A stretch of 64,000 nt of DNA from Arbacia lixula (Eukaryota > Echinodermata > Echinoidea > Arbacioida > Arbaciidae). The DNA lies in the NCBI GenBank assembly GCA_963669155.1, contig OZ022595.1, positions 2,874,205 through 2,938,204 on the forward strand. Direction: 5' to 3'. The notes under the pieces are model-generated. The model was not told the origin of the DNA and searched no databases. It worked only from the letters and a program-made list of their open reading frames with translations. Numbering within the stretch: the stretch's first letter is position 1; every line of letters begins with the position of its first letter. Position numbers and translations under genes: made by a program. Shown one piece after another: positions 47,437 to 58,963 of the stretch.

Positions 47437-49090
47437 GTGATGGAACGAACTATCACTTCCGAGGCGATCTGGATGTAGCTATCTTTCCGAAGCGAAGCTG
47501 AGGAAAGCTAGCGTATACATTCAGATCTCCGAGGAAGTGATAGTTCGTCTCATTGCCTGAAACCAAAAGTTGATTATTTGCTTTATAGTCCACATCTGAT
47601 ACCAACAAGCTATACAAAAAATGACAATTTAGCGTACAAAAGCGTTCGGGTCGGTGCGGCTACGTGAGCCTACTTTTTGGTTTCTTCGGCCTTGGCACTA
47701 CTGCGCATGCTCTCTACCTGGTGACAAAGTTTGTTGCAGTACGCGATACATTTTTTTTCCAGCTGCTTGTATGTGTTTCAGCGGAAAATCATTGATCGCC
47801 CCAGGGGATCTCTCGCGGTGTTGCGGCCGAGGCGCAACTTGAATTTCCGTTGATTTGCCCTAACCGCAGCAAATAAAAAAAAAATGAATCGGGCTCCTAA
47901 GTTCAGAGCTTAGAGCAATATCTGAAACCAACTATCTGCGCACACACACACACACAGACACACACACACACACACACAAATGACAATTTGAAGTACAAAA
48001 GCGTTCGGGTCGGTGCTATTACCGAGAATCTAACGTTAGGTTAGGTTAGGTCTATCGTTGAATCTAACTTTTGGACCATATTCTGGTTATTATAGGGAGA
48101 AGCTACGAACAACATTACGGTATGGATTAAGTTCACCTGAATCATGATGCTGATCATGCATGCAAATGCCGTGAAGAGACGTCAATCATAGTTCACAAGT
48201 TCACAAGAAAAACAATTCCGCACATGCTTAGCATTATAGGCTAACATTGCTGGGCCTGGTCTAACGTTTATTCTAACGCTACTAACGTTAGTTGTTAATG
48301 TTCACAGCGCATATTAAACTGAAACGTCGTATTTCTGTTCTTGTTTTGAACTTGGACATTTCTATTCTCAACAGAAGCACTAACATTTTTAAACACACGA
48401 CCTGACTTAGCAAAATTAGTATCGTACAATGTCTATGTCCCGCAAATTAAAAAAAAAATCTGCAAACCATACCGCAAAGCTTGCATAGATTTTTTACTAT
48501 ACGACTCACCACTAGAATTTTCTAAGCAGTTGATCCAATGATTTCAAGTCGATGTCCGATAGCTGGTTAAACGCGACGTCTCCTAGTGCTGCGCAAAACT
48601 CCTGAAATATTCGAAGGCTAAACTTCAATTGCCTCTTTGTATTTTTACTTTCACTTTCTTTCAGCAAATGTTCCAGTTGAGTTTCGTTTTGTAGTTCAAA
48701 TCTAATTCCATTGGCATGGGCCATCTTGATTGAAACGCGACTATGTCTATGGTAAACACAAACAGGCTATGTACGTACGTGTGCGTGTACATACGTAGTA
48801 CCCGCGCCCGGAGTACCGCGGTATTTACAACCACAACCACAAATTTGTAATTACCGCGCACCGCGGCGTCGTCTGCTTCGAGCTAAAACTGATAGTCTGA
48901 GTGTAACGCACTTTTATTTCGCGCGTACTCAAAATATTAATCACGCATTAGGACTTTGAGGAGTGAAGAGATCAGCGAAACCAAAAAGTACTATCACCTA
49001 GAGTGTAGGTGATCTGATAGGAAAAACTACGCCTCATCACGTGATCAACTCCTGACCAATCATATAGCAACATTCTTAATATGTGGAATA
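47437..49090. mobile_element. 1.65-kb repeat carrying a recombinase-like exon
   Basis: Its left end (GAACGAACTATCACTTCC and a hairpin at 47450-47550) and right end (GTGTAACGCACTTTTATTTC through TATGTGGAATATAA) recur directly joined by a short middle at 60398-60811. A block ending AAAAGCGTTCGGGTCGGTGC is duplicated inside (about 47621-47660 and 47977-48017). A CA repeat is at about 47940-47979. CpG-rich DNA just outside the recombinase-like start may be its promoter. Confidence 0.6.
48512..48724 (-). pseudogene. Crypton/tyrosine-recombinase-like N-terminal exon, broken
   Basis: About 70 residues from an ATG in good context (AAGATGG). SKNTKRQLKFSLRIFQEFC followed by DLKSLDQLLRKF resembles the start of the core-binding domain of Crypton-type tyrosine recombinases and the host proteins derived from them (KNT-K-...-F-x-x-F/W, then LD-x-x-L-x-x-FY). 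At the position of the usual Tyr after the last Phe there is TAG, two bases before a perfect donor, GTGAGT. The exon is either broken by this stop or ends elsewhere. The rest of the recombinase, with its R-H-x-R-Y residues, was not found. Family assignment is by motif memory. Confidence 0.4.
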
Positions 49091-51716
49091 TAAATTAAAA
49101 TATCCTTCTTCCCACGAAACGTAACACAAACTGCAAAGTACTTTTTGTAATTGGTGTCGTCATAATGAATCATTCGAAAAGGGAAAAACCAAACAATGCT
49201 GATGAGCAAAATAGATCAATATCTTCAGTAGATATTTCATATTTAGCGAGGGGCGTTTATATTTCGGAGAGAATATAAAGCCTCACAAAATTAACAAAAT
49301 CCTTCACGTTTTGCACAAACTGAGGATTGGTTGTGGTAGGTCTATCGTAGGGAAAACACTGTCACGGATAAGGATATGATTTCAGATGTACCCATTGGGA
49401 CTTGAGTCATACGAGGTAAAAGAAAGGTGGAGGGGGAGGGAGAGGCGGGGGAGGGGGGGGGGTAAATGACGGGAGGAAAGAGGGGGAATCCACCAATATC
49501 CCTCCGTTACGTATGACAATACTGTTTAGATTTCCGCTAGAAGTGGATACGTCAATATGGTCACGAACACTATTATGAGCGGGGTGGGGGCTCACGAATT
49601 ATCGGACGGGCGAAGGGGGGGGGGGGGGGGAGGGGGCTCCCTCTCCCTAGAAATTCGAATTTGCAATATCTGCAATACTATTGTAACGATTTGTTATAGT
49701 CTCCTGCGCACGTTTTCAATTAGTGTTTTGTAGTAATAACGGCAGCGACAGCAAGGCTTTGCGGAGTTTTTGTAATGGATTTTTTGGCATATAAAATCAG
49801 GCCGTTAACTGTGAAAACTGGGTCATAACTAATGACGTCACCGCACAAAACAACTTACACAACGGACAACCTTGTTTCCGTTCTTCTTTTTTGCGGGAAG
49901 AAAATGTGAAATATCTTAATTATTTCTAAAATCCTTACCTTTTTCTTCAGTTTGATAACAATTTATGATTACTGATTCACTCCTGACTTCGGACTGATTA
50001 CCGCGTTATATAGGAAGTCATTACATGTCATTTTGTTGTCTAAACACATTATTTTCTGCTGAAATGTTCCCTAAAATGAGCTAAGATTATTTTGCTTTGC
50101 ATTATGAAAAATAACGTGAATCGAAAATATAAACCTTATGCCTACTTTAATATTTAGAACTGATCAGAGACATTCAACCTTATAATTTCAAAACCAACAA
50201 AGTATAATCTCTCATTCCCAAACAATTTGAATTCGAGAAAACGATATACTAAAGTATTTCATTTTTTGTGATGAAATTGAACCTTACTGGAAAAGAGCTC
50301 AATATACGTCCACGTCCATTTCATGTCGACCTAATACTCTCTACCATGGCAGGACTGGGGTGGGGTGAACTCCGTACACCTTTTGCGCCTTCGGCCTTAC
50401 CTTCATTACTCCACCCAAGTTACTGGATTGGACGAAAATCCCATCTAAAGTTCAAGTCTGATCCGAATTCACAGAGGCGAGATTAACTCAAATGCCCACT
50501 CTAATCCCAAGTTTGATCCAATCCCCGCCTCCAGTCCCAATCCGCTTCAAATCCGCACACGTGGCTGGACTGTCAGGTTGCATTAAACTGTCAGCGCGTA
50601 GCAAGCAGAATCAAGTTTCCATGGTAACGATTCCCTGTATGTTCGACAAAAGGAAGCAGTTTGCAACATTTTTTTTTGTAAATATACGAAATGTGTCACT
50701 CGTGTCAACTGGTATTAACTCAACTCATAATCATATTTGATTAAATATTTCACATCAAGGTGAATACCCCTTTTTCAAGATTGTGTCGATGCGTACAAAA
50801 TGCGGGTATCGTTTAAAGCAAACATGATAATCTATATTTTAATGTGATATATTACTTGTTTCCTTTTGCCAAAATAATGCACATTTCTCACATTAATAAT
50901 ACCCTCTAAATCGTAGCTGACCCTTTTTGTGCATCATTGGAATTAAGATTGCCGCGGTGTAGTATTGAATGTTTCTATTTAAAGAGAGACTTGTTCAAAG
51001 TATGAAATGCACTACACTTTACTATAATGTGTACATATACGTAAACAAGAGAAAGAGTGGAAGACAGTCGTGTATTTGCATCACCCCATACGCGATGGGA
51101 TTTGACTGGGAACCCGTAGGGATATATATGCCTGCCCATTTCAGAAGAAATACTTTGCTCTGTTTTTGTATTGTTATTTATTCGAAAATGTCTGAATGGT
51201 GCATGAAGAGTTTATCATTCTGTTCCATTTGGTATATAAAAGATACATAAAGCGCATTTCAGCAAAGAAATTATATCGTGAATTAACGTATTTCTGCCTG
51301 AAATGAGCAGGTATAATTCCCTACGAATCGCAATCATTTCGTAAGTGGCCGTTCATCTTCCCCGTTTATCTCCGCCCTATCATATAAAATATCTTCATCA
51401 GTAATTCGGTGAGAGGGGTGGGGGGGGGGGCTCCCTTCCAAGTGGTGGCCGCCGCCAGATCAGATCCAGGAGAAAGAGAGATGCAATCAGACCCTCAGGG
51501 TTAGGATTTAGTTAATAAACCTCTCAAAAAAGGTTCCGCAACTCACGTTTGACGGGTAGTATATCGCTTGTTGCTCCATCATCGTAAGTGACTGGGTTAT
51601 CATTAGAAAGCTTGATTCTTTTCCTTCACATTGGTGTTCCATTTGCAGTCATGGAATGCAGTCACGGAATGTGCAGTATTCCCGAATATTGGGCAAAATC
51701 ACATATCAAATGTTGC
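49091..51716. other. Non-coding with G-runs
   Basis: No exon recognised. G-rich purine tracts at about 49428-49462 and 49616-49635 and a G run at about 51419-51431. Confidence 0.55.
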
Positions 51717-51942
51717 AAAATGCATTGTTTTCAACAACGAAGACTCTATTTCTTTTTAAAATGCAATGTGTTTTGAATCTATTTATCGCATTCCCTCTTC
51801 TCTATACTATTCTCTCTCTATATATATAATATATATAGAGAGAATAGTATAGAGAAGAGGGAATGCGAGAAATAGATTCATACATACAAACATATTGCAT
51901 TTTAAAAAGAAATAGAGTCTTCGCTGTTGAAAACAATGATAG
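51717..51942. repeat. Long hairpin, arms of about 110 bp
   Basis: Nearly perfect palindrome about an axis at 51828. The inner arms 51775-51826 and 51828-51879 pair almost without mismatch (CTCTTCTCTATACTATTCTC and its complement); the centre is TA-rich. The outer blocks (AACGAAGACTCTATTTC / GAAATAGAGTCTTCG) also pair after a short unmatched segment. Confidence 0.9.
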
Positions 51943-52281
51943 ATAGATACATACATATTATAGATCTCTCTGTTTCTTGGATACCCTCTTCTCTATACTG
52001 TATTTGTGGTGTTTTTTGTCTCACATTTATTCCTCTCAATCCCCCCCCCCCCCTCCACCCCCTCCATCCACATATATCTTTCTTCTTAGTCCCTACCTAC
52101 TTTGTATATTCCATTAATCTCTTTTATTTCTCTCTCGGTTCCGCATCTCCCCACCCCTACCACCCCTCCCCCTTCCCCAACCCCTATTCAGTTATTCTGA
52201 CTCTGTCACTTTCCTCTCTCAACTTGAATCTATCGCTCGCTCTACTTTTGATCCCGGTTCCAACTTGAAGCTTGCTGTCAC
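51943..52281. other. Pyrimidine-rich tract
   Basis: C run at about 52041-52052 and C/T-rich sequence to about 52230; not coding. Confidence 0.6.
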
Positions 52282-52653
52282 CTAATGAATCAACACGTTG
52301 AAAATGTCATCAATGAATTCTACAACAAACTTCTTGGCTTTCAGGTGGCAACCCCCGGCCCGTTCTTCCCTCTCCAAGTCAAGTCGCAGTGACACCCAAA
52401 GTTGAAGTGCGACAAGGAAGACTGGGCGGGGATTTCGTGCCGGATATTTTTCCTTGCAAAGTAAACAACATCTTGATTGAAGTTTGGACGCTGGAGGCCC
52501 GGAGCTTTCATCTGATTTCCACACGGGCTTTTTAGCCTTGATGCTAAACGGTAAAAATTGGGTGCGCGCTTTCTCACGGAAGGTGATTGGCGGATTTCTA
52601 TCTTGCTCCATAGTTAGTCGCCACGTATCTGATACTGGGTGACGTATACACAA
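52282..52653 (-). other. Unassigned open frame, possible piggyBac-like tail
   Basis: Open for 123 codons. A stretch reading RTQFLPFSI, then about 20 residues, then RCCLLCKEK loosely recalls the HF-x-x-x-I-P ... RCxxC start of the cysteine-rich tail of piggyBac transposases, but the later cysteines are not in frame. I do not recognise it with confidence. It could be chance. Confidence 0.18.
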
Positions 52654-52743
52654 TTCGCGGAAATGATCATTTAGGGGGTTTAGTTCGGGTTTCAGTTTTT
52701 GAAGGCAATATCAGATTATCATGGGCACAGATTGAAATATTCG

Positions 52744-52778
<35 letters not shown>

Positions 52779-52899
52779 TATTTGACCGATGTGATGTGAG
52801 ATCGCATAGCTGACATGGTTGACACTTCCTCGATATTTTTTTGGTGGTCTTATTGTTATTGGCTCGCATTTTGAAGAAAGTTTTATAGCAAACAGTGTA
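52654..52899. other. Non-coding with CA repeat
   Basis: (CA)n at about 52745-52778. Confidence 0.8.
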
Positions 52900-53155
52900 C
52901 TAAACCTGAACCTACTTTATGGGACGCCAAATAAAACAACATGAAACATTATTATTGAAACAATATAATCGATTTTGTCCTCGGAATAACTGTGGTGTAT
53001 TGAGCTTGTCCCAAAATGATTACAGCGAATAACTTGAATTAACTCCTTGGTGTAAGTCTGTGATGAAAATTAATGTATTTGTGACAGCATTAGATGATGC
53101 ATTTTGCGCCTCATGAGGTTAGTCTACGTTTAGTAAGCAGTCTAAGTTTAATTAC
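52900..53155 (+). repeat. Dispersed repeat, third and most complete copy
   Basis: Covers both the front part (CTAAACCTGAACCTAC..ATAAAAC) seen at 28214 and the rear part (TTTTGCGCCTC, GTTAGTCTACGTTTA) seen at 29530-29580. This shows the 28214 copy was cut by its minisatellite. Confidence 0.65.
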
Positions 53156-53546
53156 CGTTGTGAATAAGGGCCAATGTAAATATCTGCGAGCATTCAATAT
53201 TTTATAGACAAACAGAGTAATTCTTAAATTGTCCGTTGTATCAAAAGAATCCAAAGCAGTGAGTTCAAAAGTGGTTGAGAAATGTGGTCCCTAACGACCT
53301 AAAATATCAAATTTCTTTCTGCGTTATTCATGATCATGCAGATTTTAAAACCTTTTTTGTATAGTGCTTTTAAAGGAGGGTGAAATTCTGATATTAAGTA
53401 GACAAATATCAAAGAAAAGGTAAGAAACAAATTGAACATATTTGCAAAATGTTGTAAAGCTTTTCGAAAATCGTGATTACTAGACAGAAGTTAATTGAGT
53501 AACTTTTTTCACGCCTCCCTGAAAACACATACACACACACACATGT

Positions 53547-53597
<51 letters not shown>

Positions 53598-54120
53598 CAC
53601 GTACATGCACACATTCAAATACGCGAACATAATAATCATTTTTTACGTTTTTAAATCACTTGACTGCTAAGAAACCAAATTGATATTTCTTTGCATTAAT
53701 TTTCAGCATTGCAATATGACTGATTCATAGCTGACTGAACTTTTGCCATGTCATTGCACTATGAATAAACCCACAACCTCGTCATACTTTTGGGATTCAC
53801 ATGGATTTAAATTTTCCAAATTAAATGAGCTCTATTCTTCATTGCATTGTTACAAAATCAAATGCTATTCAATAGACGCCAAATAAATTAAGATACACTG
53901 ACGTCACAGTAGGAACATGGCCTTGCGTTTCATCAATTTCCAATTAGCAGACAAATCAATGCACGTATTAATTCACTTGGTATGATATACTTATATTTCT
54001 ACTAGGGGTAATGTAATGGGAGACATGATATTGATAAGCCCAAATTAATTGACTGATAATCAAAAGGGTTTGTCTAATGAGAGTAGCGATTGAGATAACA
54101 ATATACACAGGGCTCAACAT
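53156..54120. other. Non-coding; CA/TA microsatellite inside
   Basis: (CA)n then (TA)n at about 53527-53597; otherwise nothing. Confidence 0.7.
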
Positions 54121-54494
54121 GATCTAAACATGAAGGTCCTGTTATCCCTTTCTCTGTCTTTCTCTGTCTTTCTCTTACTCTCCCTCTTCTCACTCTATCA
54201 CTCTTTTTTAATATCAATACCTCTTTCTCTCTCTCCCTCTCTCCCTCTCTTTCCATATCCCTCTCTACCTCTTTCTTTCTACCCCTCTTTTTCTCTCTCC
54301 TTCTCTTGAACTCTTTCCTGATCAACCTCTCTCTCACTTTTCCCCCTCCTAATTTCCTAGTACAAATTGACTCACATACATGCACGTCGTGTGTACGTGC
54401 GCAGACGCACAGTGCACACATAGGCCCATGTCAGTTTCTCAATTTATCATTCGCTTCCTACCCATCAAATATCCATTTCCCTCTATCTTTACCC

Positions 54495-54531
<37 letters not shown>

Positions 54532-54545
54532 TCACACACACACAT
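54121..54545. repeat. CT-rich tract
   Basis: Imperfect (CT)n at about 54145-54310 and a pure (CT)n at about 54497-54530, followed by CA repeats. Confidence 0.9.
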
Positions 54546-55320
54546 ACATAACATTTCTTACATAAATGTAAACAATTCTATACACACAAATAAACAAATA
54601 TCGCACCTATTATGATGCCAATATAATCAGGGAGTTGTTATAATACGGTTCGCTACAAACGAAAACGCATTATTCCCTTGGCCGCAAGTGCTAGATGTTT
54701 TATTTTGAACTTTAATGGACGGATTTGTTGATGATTCTTGCCAAATTTCAAAAAATCTTTTGAAAAAAAAGGAAAAGGCGTATCACCTTTCAACTTTATG
54801 TGTGGATAGTCGGCACTTAAAGCTCAAAACATGAGTACAAACCATATCCCGTGACAGGAAAATCATTGTTAATCTCATCATGCCGTTATTACCCTTAAAA
54901 GGGAGCTATATTTAGCCAAACGCTCGACTCACTCCATCAACCGGTCTATCGCCTCATCTTGACTGTAGATCAACTTAAAAATTCATTCAAATGTAATTAG
55001 GGAGTAGAGCAAATGTCGTTAGCGTGCGTGGAAGATCCCTGAACGCACGCACTAATCGAATCAATTTCTCCAATGCCGCGATCACTCTCAAAACCCACCT
55101 TCTAACTTCAATCTGAAGTCTCCATCGCGACACGGAGGCACAGTGGATGTGGTTAGGGCTTGTTTTGATAATGATAAACCCCATAACGACATGGGGTGGA
55201 TATTTGTGTATATAGTACAAAGTAAAGGAAGTTAAGGCAGGCTTGCAAAGGAAACCACGCGTGAAAGTATGAGATTGGAAATTATGGGAGAAAATCAGTA
55301 TTGTACAGGTGTCATGCGTC
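54546..55320. other. Non-coding stretch
   Basis: Nothing recognisable. Confidence 0.5.
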
Positions 55321-55645
55321 ATGTTATTAGTCATACAACGATGGAGGGAGAAATAGAGCGAGGATGAGAAGGGTAAAGAGAGAGAGAGAGGACACACGCA
55401 GAGAGAGAAGATGAGAGAGAGAGTAAACGTTAGAGAGGGGGGATAGGGAGAAAGAGAAAGAGAGAAAGAGAAGGGGAGATAGTAGGGGTCGAGAAAATTA
55501 AGGGGCGCGACAGAGTGAGAGGGGGAAATAGAGCGAGAGAGAGAAAGAGAAAGAAGGGAAGAGAGAGAGAGAGAAAGAGAGAAGAAGGAGAGCTGAGAAC
55601 AAAAAAAAAGAGAGAAAGAAACACAGAAGAAAGGAAGAGAAAGAT
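55321..55645. repeat. GA-rich tract
   Basis: Imperfect (GA)n/(GAAA)n. The long Leu/Ser/Phe-rich opposite frames are repeat translations. Confidence 0.9.
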
Positions 55646-56204
55646 AAGTTACACATTATATGTGTCGTCCTAGTGTTTGGCAATATAATCAATTTTAAAA
55701 ATTTCTCTATGACACTTTTTTTTCTATCTCTGTCACACAACATCTATCGTGTCCATAATATTGGCCGTTTTCATATTCCCCGCGGTTTCAATTCTGTTTC
55801 TCAGTATCCGTACGCACGTGGGCTTAATGCACTGGGCCTTAATATCCATTTGAAATGCATTAGTCATTTCTTTCTAAAATTCGAAGACCTGTTTTTATAT
55901 ATTTTTTCATGACACTCTCTACTGCCGGGGGTATTATGGGTAAACGGGCCTTCGCGTTGTTCGTACTCACTGTTCTCATGATTTCCTTTGAGTCGGACAA
56001 AACGTTTCTCTGTACTGTCTATTCAGGTGGAGGTGTCGCTAAACTTGGAGTTGATTGGCAGGTACCTCCAAGCCTTAGAGAAAGTATAAATGTGCGGTTG
56101 TGTATGTATTTATGTATGTAAATGTGTATGTATGTTATAGTGTGTAATGTTATTGTATATGTATGTAAATGTATATACCCAATATATATATATATATATA
56201 TATA
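55646..56204. other. Non-coding; TATG and TA repeats at its end
   Basis: TATG-type repeats at about 56100-56175, then (TA)n at about 56181-56204, into which the next element is inserted. Confidence 0.6.
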
Positions 56205-56811
56205 GTGAGACTCAGAAGAAAGACGCGGCTGGACGTAGCTAGTGTTGTTCACACCCTTTTAATACGCCAAGCGTTCGACCATTTTACCGGTCTTCATCGG
56301 GGCTTTGGACACAAAACAAAAAATTACCAATTGCAAGCATGCAACAAAATGACGAAATAGCGAAATGAATAAACGAAATACAGACAGCATTATAACACAA
56401 ATATGAACGCAAATTGGAACGAGACATACTTGTGGACAAGTATACGGTGGTCTGTGTGGCAATGTTTTACACAGACATTGGATGGTATTGTCTATTCATT
56501 AGAAATCAAAGGCAGTGCACACGGGAGAGGTTTGCCTAAATGGTGACATGCATGTGCTAACAACATGTGGTGTTAATAGTCATTGAGCCACAAATCTTCC
56601 CATTCAATTAACATGTAAAGCAGAAAAAGGGGCTATGATGATTTTGGAATCAATGTTCAAGCTGGAATTTCGCCAAGATCACGACATCTGATTAGTAGAC
56701 TCAGGTACTTCGTATTAAAATAATTAGGATAGAGCTGCTAGAAGCTTGGCGTATTAAAAGGGTGTGAACAACACTAGCTACGTCCAGCCGCGTCTTTCTT
56801 CTGAGTCTCAC
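56205..56811. mobile_element. TA-flanked TIR element with ~65-bp ends
   Basis: 607 bp. The inverted ends start GTGAGACTCAGAAGAAAGAC and remain almost perfect for about 65 bp, down to ATACGCCAAGC. TA lies on both sides, and the left side is a (TA)n microsatellite. About 320 bp of the interior (56418-56735) is homologous to 17021-17330 of the palindrome-ended repeat. Confidence 0.8.
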
Positions 56812-57037
56812 TATAATTTATGATGCGGCACCCAACACGTACGTGGCCGAGGCACCTTCACATTATATATATATATATATGTGTGTGTGAAATTATACAT
56901 ATACAACAGCTTTGGCAATTCTTTTATTTAAATATTTTGTGAAAGAAATGGATGAAGAGAACAATGGTAGGCGTAGCTTAAATCAAGGTTCCCCAGAGCT
57001 ATCTACCCTTTGGAAAAATTGGTGATGCCGAAAAAAT

Positions 57038-57078
57038 GTCTCTGCCGGGAATCGAACCCGGGCCCCCAGCTTTGAACG
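57038..57078 (-). pseudogene. Truncated tRNA gene, 3' part
   Basis: The 3' 41 nt of the array tRNA (from the anticodon loop to the acceptor end). It breaks off in the anticodon stem and is joined head to head with another partial copy. Confidence 0.9.
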
Positions 57079-57132
57079 GTTAAGGCACCGGCGTTCAAAG
57101 CTGGGGGCCCGGGTTCGATTCCCGGCAGAGAC
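57078..57132 (+). pseudogene. Truncated tRNA gene, 3' part, inverted partner
   Basis: The last 55 nt of the array tRNA, starting in the D loop (GGTTAAGG). Acceptor 5' strand and part of the A box are missing; B box and T6 terminator are kept. With the neighbouring piece it forms a palindrome that extends outward to about 56940 and 57250. Confidence 0.9.
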
Positions 57133-57365
57133 ATTTTTTCGGCATCACCAATTTTTCCAAAGGGTAGATAGCTCTGGGGAACCTTGATTTAAGCTACGCC
57201 TACCATTGTTCTCTTCATCCATTTGTTCTCTTCATCCATTTCTTTCACAATATATATATATATTTTGTGAAAGAAATGGATAAAGAGAACAATGGTATGC
57301 GTAGCTTAAATCAAGGTTCCCCAGAGCTATCTACCCTTTGGAAAAATTGGTAATGTCGAAAAAAT

Positions 57366-57436
57366 GTCTCTGCCGGGAATCGAACCCGGGCCCCCAGCTT
57401 TGAACGCCGGTGCCTTAACCACTAGACCACAGAGAC
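57366..57436 (-). tRNA. tRNA gene, predicted anticodon UCA (copy 1)
   Basis: 71 nt, complete cloverleaf. Acceptor GTCTCTG/CAGAGAC, 7 pairs. D stem GTCT/AGGC with loop AGTGGTTA. Anticodon stem CCGGC/GCTGG (one G-T pair) with loop GTTCAAA. Variable loop GGGC. T stem CCGGG/CCCGG with loop TTCGATT. The base after T33 starts TCA, so the anticodon is UCA, which would read UGA. G at position 32 is unusual. A box TGGTCTAGTGG and B box GGTTCGATTCC are intact, and TTTTTT follows after one base (A73). The short variable loop and 71-nt length rule out selenocysteine tRNA, which is about 90 nt with a long arm. Body and T arm recall tRNA-Glu. Whether it is charged is unknown. Confidence 0.85.
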
Positions 57437-57773
57437 GGGTTAGTGGCTAAGGCGACCCTGATACGATTGACCGTCAGATTGACAAATTCTCGACACTATA
57501 CCAATTATAATTTCCTTTGTTGGGTGCAGGTGGGTTTTGAACAATGACAAGCCGCCATGCCTCAGCTGGATCAAAGCTAGTACTTTGATGCAGTACACGT
57601 ATGGGAGAAAGTATATCAATGTGAGAAATTATACATATACAACAGCTTTGGCAACTCTTTTATTTAAATATTTTGTGAAAGAAATGGATAAAGAGAACAA
57701 TGGTAGGCGTAGCTTAAATCAAGGTTCCCCAGAGCTATCTACCCTTTGGAAAAATTGGTAATGTCGAAAAAAT

Positions 57774-57844
57774 GTCTCTGCCGGGAATCGAACCCGGGCC
57801 CCCAGCTTTGAACGCCGGTGCCTTAACCACTAGACCACAGAGAC
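57774..57844 (-). tRNA. tRNA gene, predicted anticodon UCA (copy 2)
   Basis: Same 71-nt sequence as copy 1 and 408 bp from it, with A box, B box and T6 terminator intact. Confidence 0.85.
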
Positions 57845-58181
57845 GGGTTAGTGGCTAAGGCGACCCTGATACGATTGACCGTCAGATTGACAAATTCTCG
57901 ACACTATACCAATTATAATTTCCTTTGTTGGGTGCAGGTGGGTTTTGAACAATGACAAGCCGCCATGCCTCAGCTGGATCAAAGCTAGTACTTTGATGCA
58001 GTACACGTATGGGAGAAAGTATATCAATGTGAGAAATTATACATATACAACAGCTTTGGCAACTCTTTTATTTAAATATTTTGTGAAAGAAATGGATAAA
58101 GAGAACAATGGTAGGCGTAGCTTAAATCAAGGTTCCCCAGAGCTATCTACCCTTTGGAAAAATTGGTAATGTCGAAAAAAT

Positions 58182-58252
58182 GTCTCTGCCGGGAATCGAA
58201 CCCGGGCCCCCAGCTTTGAACGCCGGTGCCTTAACCACTAGACCACAGAGAC
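58182..58252 (-). tRNA. tRNA gene, predicted anticodon UCA (copy 3)
   Basis: Same 71-nt sequence, 408 bp from copy 2; the last copy before the central loop of the palindrome. Confidence 0.85.
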
Positions 58253-58555
58253 GGGTTAGTGGCTAAGGCGACCCTGATACGATTGACCGTCAGATTGACA
58301 AATTCTCGACACTATACCAATTATAATTTCCTTTGTTGGGTGCAGGTGGGTTTTGAACAATGACAAGCCGCCATGCCTCAGCTGGATCAAAGCTAGTACT
58401 TTGATGCAGTACACGTATGGGAGAAAGTATATCATGGCGGCTTGTCATTGTTCAAAACCCACCTGCACCCAACAAAGGAAATTATAATTGGTATAGTGTC
58501 GAGAATTTGTCAATCTGACGGTCAATCGTATCAGGGTCGCCTTAGCCACTAACCC

Positions 58556-58626
58556 GTCTCTGTGGTCTAGTGGTTAAGGCACCGGCGTTCAAAGCTGGGG
58601 GCCCGGGTTCGATTCCCGGCAGAGAC
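58556..58626 (+). tRNA. tRNA gene, predicted anticodon UCA (copy 4)
   Basis: Same 71-nt gene on the plus strand, the mirror partner of copy 3, followed by A and TTTTTT. Confidence 0.85.
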
Positions 58627-58963
58627 ATTTTTTCGACATTACCAATTTTTCCAAAGGGTAGATAGCTCTGGGGAACCTTGATTTAAGCTACGCCTACCAT
58701 TGTTCTCTTTATCCATTTCTTTCACAAAATATTTAAATAAAAGAGTTGCCAAAGCTGTTGTATATGTATAATTTCTCACATTGATATACTTTCTCCCATA
58801 CGTGTACTGCATCAAAGTACTAGCTTTGATCCAGCTGAGGCATGGCGGCTTGTCATTGTTCAAAACCCACCTGCACCCAACAAAGGAAATTATAATTGGT
58901 ATAGTGTCGAGAATTTGTCAATCTGACGGTCAATCGTATCAGGGTCGCCTTAGCCACTAACCC

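Larger units (their letters stand above)
57264..58374. repeat. Left arm of the >1.1-kb palindrome
   Basis: Mirrors 58434 onward about an axis at 58404: the tRNA pairs 58182/58626 and 57774/59034 both sum to 116808. Identity appears close to complete. The 59-nt loop is 58375-58433. Confidence 0.95.

Noticed and set aside
48022-48045. Telomere-like TTAGG repeats
   Set aside because: Only three units inside an ordinary repeat element.
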